The notes below the pieces were generated by a model. It made no database searches. It was given only the letters and a program-made list of their open reading frames with translations, and was not told where the DNA came from. Source: Nostoc sp. HK-01 (GTDB lineage: Bacteria > Cyanobacteriota > Cyanobacteriia > Cyanobacteriales > Nostocaceae). Taken from it: 64,000 nt of DNA. Shown one piece after another: positions 32,755 through 42,724 of the stretch (positions within the stretch are counted from its first letter, which is position 1; each line of letters begins with the position of its first letter). Location of the stretch: NCBI GenBank assembly GCA_003990705.1, contig AP018318.1:186001-250000 (forward strand), in the 5' to 3' direction. A program made the translations under genes and the position numbers.

Positions 32755-35700
32755 ATGAAACCTCAACTACACGGTGTAACTACCTTTAATCTCAGGCTGA
32801 TGGGTGCTGTAGCAGGTGCAATCAGCGTTGTTTTGTATCCGGCTGTTGTTAAAGCCCAAACATTCATTCCGCAAACAGAAAATAGTGTCCAGAATCAGTT
32901 TCCCTCTACTTCTACCTTAGCCGCAGCAGAGCATCAGACTTCTGTGAATACATTTAGAGAAGTTGATGAACTTTCTCAGCCAAATCCTTTGTTACAAGAC
33001 AATCAGATTGATAGTTCCTTGCCAAATATTAACGAACTGACCGCGGTTGAGCCTACTGTCACAACAACCGGCATACAACCATTTCAACCTGCAACTGATA
33101 TTCAAATTCCTAAAAACTTACGTAAAATTGCGGCATCTGTAGACAATCAAAATACAACCATCAAAATTCTTAACCCATCTACTGATAGTGTTGTGGATAT
33201 TCCTGCGGCTAACGTGAGTGTGCAATTTCCTAGTGGTAGTCAGATAGAATTGCGCGTCAATGGCGTATTGGTAGATTCTTCATTAGTTGGACAAACAGAA
33301 ACTGATAGTCAGACCAATTTAGTCACACAGACATGGTATGGTGTCTCACTCCAAGCCGGAGAAAATATCATCTCTGCACAAGAAGTTGGAAAACCAGAAT
33401 CATCTGTAAAAGTAAGGATAATAGTGCCGAGTGCGCCAAAAAAACTCACACTAGAAACAGTAGAAGCTCGTATTCCTGCTGATGGACGTTCAACTGCAAC
33501 TATCCGTGGTGAATTAATAGATGAAAATGGCAATCGCTCTAACCACGATGCTGTTGTGACTTTGATACCGACGGCGGGAGAATTAATCGGGAAGGACTTC
33601 AAACCTGATGAACCAGGATTTCAGGTAGAAGCGAAAGCTGGGGAGTTTACCGCCACATTGCGTTCTGATTTAAAAGCCCAAACAGTCCGTATTCGCGCCG
33701 CAGCCAATGATTTAGAAGCTTTTACCCAACTGCAATTTGAAACAGCCTTGCGTCCCAGTTTATTAACTGGCGTTATCGATGTCCGTTTAGGTGCGAGAGG
33801 TACAGATTATTACAGTAGTTTTCGAGATTTTGTCCGTCCTGACAAAGATACCAGCACTCAATTAGATTTTCACTCAGCGATATTTGCCACAGGTGCAATA
33901 GGCGAATGGTTATTTACAGGTGCATATAACAGTTCCCGGACTCTCAACGAAGATTGTAACTGCGACAACCGTCTATTTAGAAACTACCAATTTAACGAAC
34001 AAAATTATCCTGTTTATGGTGATAGTTCCCGAACTGATGTTGTTGCACCTTCCATTGATAGTGTATTTTTGCGGTTTGAACGTACTTCTAAAACTCCCAA
34101 TGCTGCTCCTGATTATTTGATGTGGGGTGATTATGACACAGAAGAGTTTGCCCGGACATCACAACAATTTACTTCTATCACTCGTCAATTACATGGGTTT
34201 AAAGCCAACTATAACTTTGGGAATCTCCAATTTACAGGCTTATATGGCAATAATCTAGAAGGCTTTCAAAGAGACACCATTGCACCTGATGGTACGAGTG
34301 GTTATTACTTCCTTTCCAGAAGGTTAGTCATCGCTGGTAGTGAAAATGTCTTTCTAGAATTAGAAGAACTAAATCGTCCTGGTACTGTATTGGAGCGTAA
34401 ACAACTCAGTCGCGGCCCAGACTACGAAATTGATTATGATCGCGGTACATTAATTTTTCGTGAACCGATTCTTCGTACAGATATAGATAGTAATGGACAA
34501 GTCTTAGTCCGACGCATTGTAGTGAGCTATCAATATGAAAGCCAAGACTCTGACAGTAATATTTATGCAGGTCGATTACAATATCATTTTTCCCGCGGCT
34601 TGAACCAAGAAAGTTGGTTAGGTGCAACTTTTGTCCAAGAAAATCAAGGAGTGCGAGACTTTCAACTGTATGGTGCAGATGCGCTGATTTCTTTAGGTAG
34701 TAATAGCAGGCTAATTGCTGAATATGCTCATTCCAGCAATGATTCAGAAGTGATTGGTAAAGTCAGTGGTGCGGCTTACCGCTTAGAAGCTGAGGGACAA
34801 ATTAGCAATGCGATTCAAGGACGTGCTTATTATCGATTTGCTGATACAGGCTTTGCCAATAATGCCACCATTAGCTTTGTACCTGGACAAACTCGCTATG
34901 GTGGACAAGTCACAGCGAGACTCTCGCAAACAACCAATTTTCGGGCGCAATATGACCACGAAGATAACTTTGGAATTGCACCCCAGCCTCTAGATACCTT
35001 TGAACAACTATTTACACCACGTTCGGAAGCTATACCAGGGAGTAAAGTTGATAACTCTTTAACAACAATTTCCGCCGGGATTCAACAACGCTTAGGTAAG
35101 GCTACCGTTGACGTTGATTGGATTCATCGCCATCGAGAAGATAGGATTCCAGTGAATGCGTTAACAAGTGATTCTCATCAGATGCGATCGCGTCTGACTT
35201 TTCCCATCGCCAAAAACCTAACCTTCGCTGCCCAAAATGAACTTACTCTCTCTTCCAGTGCAGATACTGTTTACCCAGACCGTACCATCTTGGGTTTGAA
35301 TTGGGCTGCTATTCCTGGTGTGAATATCAGTCTCGCTCAACAGTTTTACAGTAGCGGTCAACAAAGTGGGAATTCTATCACCAGTTTAAGCATCAATGGT
35401 GAACATAAACTCGGCACAGATACAACTTTGACAGCGCGTTACTCAATTTTAGGAGGTGCTAACCAACTCACAACTCAAGGGGCTATTGGCCTAAATAACC
35501 GTTGGGCGATCGCTCCTGGTTTACGGTTGAATCTGGCTTATGAACATGTATTTGGCAACTTCTTCAACCGCACCGGCGCAGGACAACAATACGCCCAACC
35601 TTTTACAGTCGGTCAAGCTGCTTCATCTATTGGGTTTGAGAGTGGCGATAGTTACAGCGCTGGCTTAGAATACAGTGATAACCCTGAGTTTCAAGCCAGT

Positions 35701-36399
35701 GCGCGTTATGAACATAGGACTTCTGCTAGTGGCTCTAATACAGTAATTTCGGCAGCAGCCACAGGCAAAATTTCGCCAGCACTGACGGCTTTAGCACGTT
35801 ATCAACAGGCAAACTCAGCTAATCAAAAACTTACAGGTTTAGGTGATACGGTGAACCTGAAATTGGGTTTAGCTTACCGTGACCCCAGCAATGATAAATT
35901 TAATGCTTTGCTGCGGTATGAATACCGAGAAAATCCAGCGGTGATTCCTGACACGATTTTGTTAGGTAGTGGTACAGGCTCTCAAGACCATACTTTTGCT
36001 CTAGAAACCATCTATGCACCCAACTGGCAATGGGAATTTTACGGTAAATATGCTTTGCGTAACAGCACATCTTACCTAGCCAACGATTTAGTAGGCACTA
36101 GTACCGTTAACTTGGGGCAATTGAGAGCTACATACCGCTTGGGATACAAGATGGATTTAGTAGGAGAGGCGCGTTGGATAGGGCAAGGTAATTATAGTGA
36201 GACAGGCTTTGTTGTCGAAACTGGTTACTACTTATCACCTAACCTGCGTTTAGCTGCTGGATATGCTTTTGGGAGAGTTGATGACCGAGATTTTTCCGGT
36301 GTGCGTTCTGCTGGTGGCCCTTATTTGGGTTTAACGTTGAAACTCAACGAATTATTTGAAGGTTTTGGACAGCAGAAAATCCCGCCACCACAGCGTTAG
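32755..36399 (+). CDS. Predicted outer-membrane beta-barrel with Ig-like domains, cluster A
   Basis: This 1214-residue protein has a signal peptide (cleavage after VVKA, residue 34) and a long Ser/Pro/Gln linker to about 125. Two Ig-like domains follow: one near 128-225, and one near 235-330 opening ARIPADGRSTATI with the invasin/Big-1 style GEFTATLRSDL. From about 335 the chain is a series of amphipathic strands with aromatic girdles and turns (GKVSGAAYRLEAEGQIS, NLRLAAGYAFGRVDDRDF), as in large outer-membrane barrels. The last strand (PYLGLTLKLNELF) precedes a short Pro-rich tail. I recognise no known barrel family. Its paralogue is at 51392. Confidence 0.8.
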   Translation: MKPQLHGVTTFNLRLMGAVAGAISVVLYPAVVKAQTFIPQTENSVQNQFPSTSTLAAAEHQTSVNTFREVDELSQPNPLLQDNQIDSSLPNINELTAVEPTVTTTGIQPFQPATDIQIPKNLRKIAASVDNQNTTIKILNPSTDSVVDIPAANVSVQFPSGSQIELRVNGVLVDSSLVGQTETDSQTNLVTQTWYGVSLQAGENIISAQEVGKPESSVKVRIIVPSAPKKLTLETVEARIPADGRSTATIRGELIDENGNRSNHDAVVTLIPTAGELIGKDFKPDEPGFQVEAKAGEFTATLRSDLKAQTVRIRAAANDLEAFTQLQFETALRPSLLTGVIDVRLGARGTDYYSSFRDFVRPDKDTSTQLDFHSAIFATGAIGEWLFTGAYNSSRTLNEDCNCDNRLFRNYQFNEQNYPVYGDSSRTDVVAPSIDSVFLRFERTSKTPNAAPDYLMWGDYDTEEFARTSQQFTSITRQLHGFKANYNFGNLQFTGLYGNNLEGFQRDTIAPDGTSGYYFLSRRLVIAGSENVFLELEELNRPGTVLERKQLSRGPDYEIDYDRGTLIFREPILRTDIDSNGQVLVRRIVVSYQYESQDSDSNIYAGRLQYHFSRGLNQESWLGATFVQENQGVRDFQLYGADALISLGSNSRLIAEYAHSSNDSEVIGKVSGAAYRLEAEGQISNAIQGRAYYRFADTGFANNATISFVPGQTRYGGQVTARLSQTTNFRAQYDHEDNFGIAPQPLDTFEQLFTPRSEAIPGSKVDNSLTTISAGIQQRLGKATVDVDWIHRHREDRIPVNALTSDSHQMRSRLTFPIAKNLTFAAQNELTLSSSADTVYPDRTILGLNWAAIPGVNISLAQQFYSSGQQSGNSITSLSINGEHKLGTDTTLTARYSILGGANQLTTQGAIGLNNRWAIAPGLRLNLAYEHVFGNFFNRTGAGQQYAQPFTVGQAASSIGFESGDSYSAGLEYSDNPEFQASARYEHRTSASGSNTVISAAATGKISPALTALARYQQANSANQKLTGLGDTVNLKLGLAYRDPSNDKFNALLRYEYRENPAVIPDTILLGSGTGSQDHTFALETIYAPNWQWEFYGKYALRNSTSYLANDLVGTSTVNLGQLRATYRLGYKMDLVGEARWIGQGNYSETGFVVETGYYLSPNLRLAAGYAFGRVDDRDFSGVRSAGGPYLGLTLKLNELFEGFGQQKIPPPQR

Positions 36400-36581
36400 A
36401 GCCTGGAAATCTAGCTTTTTAACTAATTGGTGGTAGATTTAGCGAGACTTTGGGAAATCTAAAAGCTAAAGACTTGGTAAATGAGTTAGTCATTTTTCGC
36501 CAATAGTATTTCTGAATATACCGGGAATTTAGTGGTGCGATCGCGATCATTCAATCGACATCAGGAGCTAATAACACAGCA
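36400..36581. repeat. Nested inverted repeats between surface genes
   Basis: TAGCTTTT (36412-36419) with AAAAGCTA (36461-36468) encloses TAGATTT (36434-36440) with AAATCTA (36455-36461; one shared base). The structure could separate the barrel transcript from the next gene. It is weak as a terminator because no T tract follows. Confidence 0.35.
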
Positions 36582-39500
36582 ATGTATTTACTGTACAGAC
36601 GAAAATGCTATCAGAGATTATTCAACAGTTTAGGATTATCACTATTAGCCCTGAGTGTTTGCTCGCAAACTGTCCGAGCCGAAGGAAGCCGCACACTTTA
36701 TCCTAGTGGAGCTACTGGTAATCGTGCTAACATTGAATGGCGTAATAGTACTTATGGTAATTTAGTACAGCGTCGTACCTTACTCAAAGTCTATGCACAG
36801 GCTGGTGAATATATTCTCATGGGGTCTTCGGCGGTCAAAGTTAATAGTGGCAATATTCGGGTGTTTAATCCTGGTGCTGTGACCGGTTCAGTTGGTAACG
36901 AAACAATTCCTACTTCCGCAGATTTTAGCTGTGCCGCCCAAACAGGAACAAACACAGGTAAAATTACCAGTCGGATTCTAGAGTTAGCCGGGCCACGTTC
37001 TGCTAATGGTATGGGTAACACCAGTGGCTACATACCTTGTGTTTATCAAGCGCCAACAACTGGCGTTTACACTATCGTTTTTTCTGGCCCATCAGGAGAA
37101 AACTCTAACAACGAAACAGCCTCCACGGGTGACATTGAGTTAACTAGTGCCGACAATTTTAATAGTAAGCAAACTACCAGTGTTGCAGCTTGGGATGTCA
37201 CAGTCCGTAGCAGTGCAAGCTCAACAACAGATATCAACGGCAGGTTATTCACTTACTATTTTGCCTTTTTTACTGGTGATAACGGTCGATATCTCAATTT
37301 TCCCGTTTATCCAGTCACGACAGATGGCTACCAATATGAAATCAAGCTCAGAGGTACAGACCCGAATGGATTCATTCTTTACGGCAACCAAGTAGGATTT
37401 TATGATAGCGATGGTAAGACACCCCTCTATCATGATGTTCTGGCCAAAGATAATACCCTGAGTCCCGTAGAAGCGGGTACTAGCTTATCTCGTCCACAAT
37501 ATGCCACATTTTTGAATCCTTTAGATTCTACAGTACTTTCATCTATTGATCGCTACAGACCAGATGGCACCTTAGATGGCACTGGTGTTCCTCTTAGCCC
37601 TATTCCACCCACTGTCAACAGTTTAAATTTTATAGGTACAGCCAGTGGAAATACAAGTTCTTTAGGTACAGGCGGTAATTTTACTTTTAACACCAACATC
37701 ACAGGTAACTACGAAATCGTTATTAGTAGAGATGGCTCAGATTTTGACCCCACTAACAGCCAAAACCGTGTGCTGAGAGGTGTGATGAACACATCCGGCC
37801 TACAGTCTGTTAGTTGGAATGGTAAAGATAATAGCGGTGATAATTTCCCAGTAGGTACTAATTATCAAGTCCGCGTCAAAGTTCATGCAGGTGAATACCA
37901 CTTTCCTTTACTGGATGCAGAGAATAATTTTTCGGGTGGGCCGACCATTACAATGCTGAACAGCAGTAATCCCTTGGGAAATACCACTGTATTTTATGAT
38001 GACCGCGGATATACAACCATTGGTGGGACAAATGTTGGTGTTCCAGGTAGTGTACTTTGTGGTGTTGGTCAACCAAGCCCAGCTTTTAGCAACCCGATTT
38101 CTGGGTTTAAGAGCAGTGACAATGACCGGAAATTTGGTCAGTTTGGTAATAATGGTAACACCAATGCAAAATGTACTGGTTCTTTTGGAGATAGTAAAGG
38201 ACTGGATTTATGGACTTTTTATCCCAGTAATACGGAAACAACACCATTAAATATTATTAATTTTGGTACAACTATCTCAGGCACTTTATATCAAGATAGC
38301 GATCGCGGAGATGATTTTGATCCTGGTGAACCAACTTTACCTGCTGGAATTAATGTCAAACTAATCAAAGCTAGTGATAACTCTGTTGTGACGGTGACTA
38401 GCACAAAAGCAGATGGTACTTACGGCTTTACTGGTGTGGTAGATGGTAGTTATAAAATTCAAGTTGATACCACCAATAGCAACATTCCTGTGGGGTTTTC
38501 TTTGGGTACACCTTATGAACTAGCAGTTACCGTCTCTGGAAGTGCGATAACCAATCAAAACTTCGGCTTTGATGTTTATAAAGTCTCGCCTCAAGCCGGC
38601 AAAATTATTATTAATGAAGTGCTATATAACGAAACAGGCACAGGGAATATGGCTAGTAATAACGATGAGTTTATCGAACTTTATAATGCTTCTTCCTCGG
38701 CTGTTGACTTGAGTGGTGTAAAATTAGCCGATGGCAATCTGATTGCTAACAGTGTTGAAACGGCAGCAAATAGCTTTAATTACACATTCCCCAATGGGAC
38801 AACTCTACAACCAGGACAATACGCCGTTATTTGGATAGGTTCTACTCAAACCAATAACCAAGCCCCAGACGCAGCTTTTCAAGCTTGGTTAGGATTTTCG
38901 ACTCGACTGACTAACGGTGGTGACGATGTCTGGTTGTACGATAGCCAAAATCAAATTATTGATTATGTTGCTTATGGTTCTGGTAATGCAATCAGCACAC
39001 CTCCGCCTAGTTCTCTCAATATTTGGGACATTACTTATCAATCTTCCTTATCTGGGGCTAATGATGCTCAGTCGATTAGCTTAACCCGAAATGGTAATGA
39101 TACTAACACCAGTGCTTGTTGGGAAGCAACGACTAGTGGTAACGCCAGCAGTAGGTGTCCCAGCTATCTACCAACTAGAGATACGGATAATGTAGGTACT
39201 AGAGTCACCAGCGTGGGTGTTAATAATAATGGTAGTCCCAAGGTACTGCTAGTGAAACGCATTACCCGCATTAATAGTGACGATTTAAACGATAGTGTAG
39301 ATGGTGCTGGTACTGATGATAATGATTCTAAATGGCCGAGTGGTTACTTGCGAGGCAAGATAAATGCTACTGGTGTCAAGCCAGGAGATGAGGTGGAGTA
39401 CACTATTTATTTTCTCTCTAACGGTAATAGTAGTGTTACTAATGTAAAATTCTGTGATTTAGTTCCAAGAAATACTACTTTTATTCCTTCAGCTTTTAAT

Positions 39501-39785
39501 GGTCAAACTCCTAATGATGGTGTTGCAGGTGGAAACCAAGGAATTGCAATGGCTATTGGTTCTACTACACCAACTGTTTATTTTAGTAATGCAGTAGACT
39601 CCGATCGCGGAGCTTTTTACCCCACTAATGATTCATCTACTCCTGCAAGTTGTGGTAGTAATACAAATGGGGCTGTAGCAGTCAATGTGACAAATTCTAG
39701 TCTAACTAGCTTACCTGCGGCGACTGGACAAGGCACACCTACTAATTCTTATGGTTTTATTAGGTTCCGTGTCAAAATAAACTAA
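36582..39785 (+). CDS. Exported surface protein with SdrD-like, lamin-tail and DUF11 modules, cluster A
   Basis: This 1067-residue protein has a signal peptide cleaved after VRA (about residue 33). It contains a FlgD-type Ig motif near 410 (GLQSVSWNGKDNSGDNFPVG) and an SdrD-B-like module near 565-660 (ISGTLYQDSDRGDDFDPGEP). A lamin-tail-like domain runs about 670-860 (IIINEVLYNETG, DEFIELYNASSSAVDLSGVK, GQYAVIW). The C-terminal DUF11-type module follows (GDEVEYTIYFLSNGN...KFCDLVP) and ends YGFIRFRVKIN. That ending recurs in the cluster B protein at 57282, which points to a common sorting or anchoring domain. It lies 182 bases after the barrel gene. Confidence 0.82.
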   Translation: MYLLYRRKCYQRLFNSLGLSLLALSVCSQTVRAEGSRTLYPSGATGNRANIEWRNSTYGNLVQRRTLLKVYAQAGEYILMGSSAVKVNSGNIRVFNPGAVTGSVGNETIPTSADFSCAAQTGTNTGKITSRILELAGPRSANGMGNTSGYIPCVYQAPTTGVYTIVFSGPSGENSNNETASTGDIELTSADNFNSKQTTSVAAWDVTVRSSASSTTDINGRLFTYYFAFFTGDNGRYLNFPVYPVTTDGYQYEIKLRGTDPNGFILYGNQVGFYDSDGKTPLYHDVLAKDNTLSPVEAGTSLSRPQYATFLNPLDSTVLSSIDRYRPDGTLDGTGVPLSPIPPTVNSLNFIGTASGNTSSLGTGGNFTFNTNITGNYEIVISRDGSDFDPTNSQNRVLRGVMNTSGLQSVSWNGKDNSGDNFPVGTNYQVRVKVHAGEYHFPLLDAENNFSGGPTITMLNSSNPLGNTTVFYDDRGYTTIGGTNVGVPGSVLCGVGQPSPAFSNPISGFKSSDNDRKFGQFGNNGNTNAKCTGSFGDSKGLDLWTFYPSNTETTPLNIINFGTTISGTLYQDSDRGDDFDPGEPTLPAGINVKLIKASDNSVVTVTSTKADGTYGFTGVVDGSYKIQVDTTNSNIPVGFSLGTPYELAVTVSGSAITNQNFGFDVYKVSPQAGKIIINEVLYNETGTGNMASNNDEFIELYNASSSAVDLSGVKLADGNLIANSVETAANSFNYTFPNGTTLQPGQYAVIWIGSTQTNNQAPDAAFQAWLGFSTRLTNGGDDVWLYDSQNQIIDYVAYGSGNAISTPPPSSLNIWDITYQSSLSGANDAQSISLTRNGNDTNTSACWEATTSGNASSRCPSYLPTRDTDNVGTRVTSVGVNNNGSPKVLLVKRITRINSDDLNDSVDGAGTDDNDSKWPSGYLRGKINATGVKPGDEVEYTIYFLSNGNSSVTNVKFCDLVPRNTTFIPSAFNGQTPNDGVAGGNQGIAMAIGSTTPTVYFSNAVDSDRGAFYPTNDSSTPASCGSNTNGAVAVNVTNSSLTSLPAATGQGTPTNSYGFIRFRVKIN

Positions 39786-39860
39786 TCAAATTTTGTGCGA
39801 TCGCCATACTTGTATACTCTATTGTGTGTTGTTAGAGTATTGCCGCAGTTTGCACAGGGT

Positions 39861-40757
39861 ATGGCAGAACCAATTCAGATTCTTTTACAAACTACTATTC
39901 CCACTACTGAAGATGACTGGAGCATTTTTCGTTTCTCCATGCTTCAGGAATATTTAGCATCGATTCAAGATGAAGCGGGAAATTGTTTATTTAAAGTTGT
40001 AGCACGCGATCGCTCTGCCGACGCAGAAGGCAATGATCCAATTTTAGGAAGCCTTGACCAATCTGATTTTGATGAACTTTGGCTATTTGCTTTAGATGTT
40101 GGTGATGGTTTAACAGCCAAAGATATTGCCGGAATTAACGCTTTTCGCCGACGCGGTGGCGGTATTTTAACCACTCGCGACCATCAAGATATGGGCTGTT
40201 CTATGTGCGATTTAATTGATATTGGCGATATCCATTATTTCAATACCAAAAATCCCGACCCTGATGAATCTCGCTGGTGTCGAGATGACCCCTATACAAC
40301 TTATATTTCTTGGCCTAACTATCATTCAGGCGCGAATGGTGACTATCAAAAAATTGCTGCTGTTGAACCTGTTCACGAACTATTAAAAAATCCGCATTCA
40401 CCTTCAGGAAAGATTGAAATTTTCCCCGCTCATCCCCACGAAGGTGGCATTGGTATACCTCCTAGCAATTCCAAAGCACAGGTAATTGCTTTAGGAAAAA
40501 GCTTAGTTACAGGTCGTGATTTTAATTTGATTGTAGCGCTCGACCATTACCAAGATGTACAAGGTAATAACTTAGGGCGTACTGTAGCTACTTCCAGTTT
40601 CCATCATTTTGTGGATTACAACTGGGATATTACTAAAGGTTGTCCTACTTTTGTAGATGAACCGCCTGGAGATGGGATGAAAAACGAGCCACGGGCTTTA
40701 GAAGATATTAAAACTTATGTGCGTAATCTTGCCTTGTGGTTGGCAAACAAATGCTGA
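39861..40757 (+). CDS. Unrecognised protein, possibly ThuA/GATase-like
   Basis: This protein has 298 residues when started at MAEPIQILLQTT. The frame is open back to 39795, but that extension contains a HIP1 site and uses GTG. An alpha/beta pattern is visible: ILLQTTIPTTEDDWSI, DELWLFALDVGDGLTAKDI, INAFRRRGGGILTTRDHQDMG, then a His- and Asp-rich middle. The order recalls ThuA-like and class I glutamine-amidotransferase-like folds, in which a glycine-rich strand is followed by a nucleophile-elbow residue, but the usual catalytic triad is not clear. No signal peptide is evident. It follows the surface gene by 75 bases and may be part of the same transcript. Confidence 0.6.
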   Translation: MAEPIQILLQTTIPTTEDDWSIFRFSMLQEYLASIQDEAGNCLFKVVARDRSADAEGNDPILGSLDQSDFDELWLFALDVGDGLTAKDIAGINAFRRRGGGILTTRDHQDMGCSMCDLIDIGDIHYFNTKNPDPDESRWCRDDPYTTYISWPNYHSGANGDYQKIAAVEPVHELLKNPHSPSGKIEIFPAHPHEGGIGIPPSNSKAQVIALGKSLVTGRDFNLIVALDHYQDVQGNNLGRTVATSSFHHFVDYNWDITKGCPTFVDEPPGDGMKNEPRALEDIKTYVRNLALWLANKC

Positions 40758-40842
40758 AGGCTGAATTCTGAAGTCTGAAATGAAGAAACTTGTACAGTCA
40801 GGCTTTTAGCAATTTAGAATGGTTTAGCGTATTGTCAAGATG

Positions 40843-40897
40843 AAGTATGAAGATGAAAGCATGAAATTTCACACCTCATACTTCACACTTCATACTT
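40843..40897. repeat. Heptamer-derived inverted repeat after pgk
   Basis: AAGTATGAAG (40843-40852) and CTTCATACTT (40888-40897) form a 10-base-pair stem, within runs of TGAAG/CTTCA heptamers. It lies at the 3' side of pgk and of the convergent gene and may help termination. Confidence 0.6.
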
Positions 40898-40901
40898 CTA
40901 A

Positions 40902-42110
40902 TTACGCTTCATCTAAAGCAGCAATACCGGGCAGAACTTTGCCTTCGAGTAGTTCTAAGCTGGCGCCGCCACCGGTGGAGATATGGCTCATTTGGTCAGC
41001 TAAACCAACTTTTTCTACAGCCGCAACAGAGTCACCACCACCAATGATGGTAGTTGTACCTGTTTTGCTAATGTCTGCGAGAGTGTGTGCGATCGCTTCT
41101 GTACCAACAGCAAACTTATCAAACTCAAACACACCCATTGGCCCATTCCAAATTACAGTCTTGCAATCAGCCAAAGCTTCTTGGAAGACTTTCACAGAAT
41201 CAGGGCCAATATCCAAGCCCATACCATCAGCAGGGATGTTATCAATGCTGACAGTGGTTGCATTGGCATCAGGTGCAAATTTATCAGCCGATACAATATC
41301 TGTAGGTAGCAAGAAGGTAACACCTTTTTCCTTAGCTTTTGCTTCCAAAGATTTTGCTAGTTCTAGCTTGTCTTCTTCCACCAAAGATTTACCAACATTC
41401 AAACCACGGGCTTTGTAGAAAGTGAAAATCATCCCACCACCAATGATCAGCTTGTCGCACTTCTCTAGCAGAGTTTCGATAACGCCGATTTTGCTAGATA
41501 CTTTGGAACCACCAACAATTGCAGCCAAAGGACGTTGGGGATTTTCAATTGCATTTTGTAGATATTGCAATTCTTTCTCCACCAAATATCCAGCCACAGA
41601 GGGACTCAGGAATTGAGTCACCCCTTCAGTAGAAGCATGGGCGCGGTGTGCAGTACCGAAAGCATCATTTACATAAAAGTCAGCATTAGCTGCTAATTTT
41701 TTCGCAAATTCTGGATCGTTTTTCTCTTCTTCTTTGTAAAAGCGGACATTTTCTAGTAAAAGCACTTGCCCATTTTGCAAAGCGCTAACTGCTTCAGCGA
41801 CCTCATCGCCGATAGAGTCATCCGTCTTGACAACTTCTTGACCCAACAACTCAGACAAACGCTTGGCCACTGGTGTTAAACGCAGTTTCTCGTCCACGCC
41901 CTTGGGACGACCAAAATGGCTTACCAGAATTACCTTAGCACCCTTGTTTGTTAAATCTTGGATGGTTGGCAGCGCAGCGCGGATACGAGTATCATCGGTA
42001 ATGTTACCTTGATCATCAACAGGCACATTAAAGTCAACTCGCACTAAGGCACGTTTACCAGAAATATCAGCCGCCGATAAACTTGCTAAACTTTTTTTGG
42101 ACACAGCCAA
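40902..42110 (-). CDS. pgk: Phosphoglycerate kinase
   Basis: This 402-residue enzyme moves phosphate between 1,3-bisphosphoglycerate and ADP in glycolysis, and works in reverse in the Calvin cycle. The family landmarks are in order: [26 protein letters not shown] near 120, [15 protein letters not shown], the hinge region and the nucleotide-binding segments [10 protein letters not shown] and [13 protein letters not shown]. The length is standard. It is divergent from the universal stress protein gene, with 82 bases between starts. Confidence 0.98.
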   Translation of the reverse strand: MAVSKKSLASLSAADISGKRALVRVDFNVPVDDQGNITDDTRIRAALPTIQDLTNKGAKVILVSHFGRPKGVDEKLRLTPVAKRLSELLGQEVVKTDDSIGDEVAEAVSALQNGQVLLLENVRFYKEEEKNDPEFAKKLAANADFYVNDAFGTAHRAHASTEGVTQFLSPSVAGYLVEKELQYLQNAIENPQRPLAAIVGGSKVSSKIGVIETLLEKCDKLIIGGGMIFTFYKARGLNVGKSLVEEDKLELAKSLEAKAKEKGVTFLLPTDIVSADKFAPDANATTVSIDNIPADGMGLDIGPDSVKVFQEALADCKTVIWNGPMGVFEFDKFAVGTEAIAHTLADISKTGTTTIIGGGDSVAAVEKVGLADQMSHISTGGGASLELLEGKVLPGIAALDEA

Positions 42111-42192
42111 ACCCTCCTGATTGCCTTTTTGTTATCGTTTTGAAAGTATAACCATCAAGATTTTACCGGAGTCTGGGGTGCGGAGGAGAGAT

Positions 42193-42600
42193 ATGTTTAA
42201 GACAGTGTTATTTCCAATCGATCAAAGTCGGGAAGCACGGGAGGCTGCTGATGTAGTTGCCAATGTCGTGCAGAAGTACGGAAGCCGCTTGGTGTTGCTA
42301 TCTGTGGTTGAGGAAACCTCGGCAGAAGCACCAAGTCCTGATCCGATGGTTTCACCAGAGGTAGTTGCTAAACTGCTAGAAAATGCTCAAGCCTTATTTT
42401 TACAGGAGGGTATTCAGTCTGAAGTTTTGGAACGGCAAGGTAAACCAGCATTTACCATTTGTGATGTTGCTGATGAAATCGGCGCGGATCTAATTGTTAT
42501 GGGCTGTCGCGGACTAGGCTTAACTGATGAGGGTGCAACTGATAGTGTAACGACACGGGTAATTAATCTTTCTCCATGCCCAGTTTTGATAGTGCCTTAA
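42193..42600 (+). CDS. Universal stress protein (UspA family)
   Basis: This 135-residue protein starts at MFKTVLFPID, where GGAGGAGAG supplies the ribosome binding site; the longer frame reaches into the pgk promoter. It has the Usp fold, with VLFPIDQSREARE at the N-terminus and the ATP-binding G-2x-G-9x-G-type loop GCRGLGLTDEGATDSVTTRV near the C-terminus. It probably binds ATP. Universal stress proteins modulate survival under stress, and the partner is unknown. A terminator-like hairpin follows. Confidence 0.93.
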   Translation: MFKTVLFPIDQSREAREAADVVANVVQKYGSRLVLLSVVEETSAEAPSPDPMVSPEVVAKLLENAQALFLQEGIQSEVLERQGKPAFTICDVADEIGADLIVMGCRGLGLTDEGATDSVTTRVINLSPCPVLIVP

Positions 42601-42647
42601 TTGGCTTGGAGACCAAAATCAATGGTTTAGACAGGTGTAGGAATATC

Positions 42648-42683
42648 GGGGTGTAAGTGAGCAAAAACTTTACACCCCATTTT
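42648..42683 (+). terminator. Terminator after the universal stress protein gene
   Basis: GGGGTGTAA (42648-42656) pairs with TTACACCCC (42670-42678), followed by ATTTT. It lies 47 bases after the usp stop and could also serve the convergent gene. Confidence 0.75.
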
Positions 42684-42724
42684 AACAACTCCAGATTTTG
42701 TGTATGCAAATAATCTGTTGCCGT

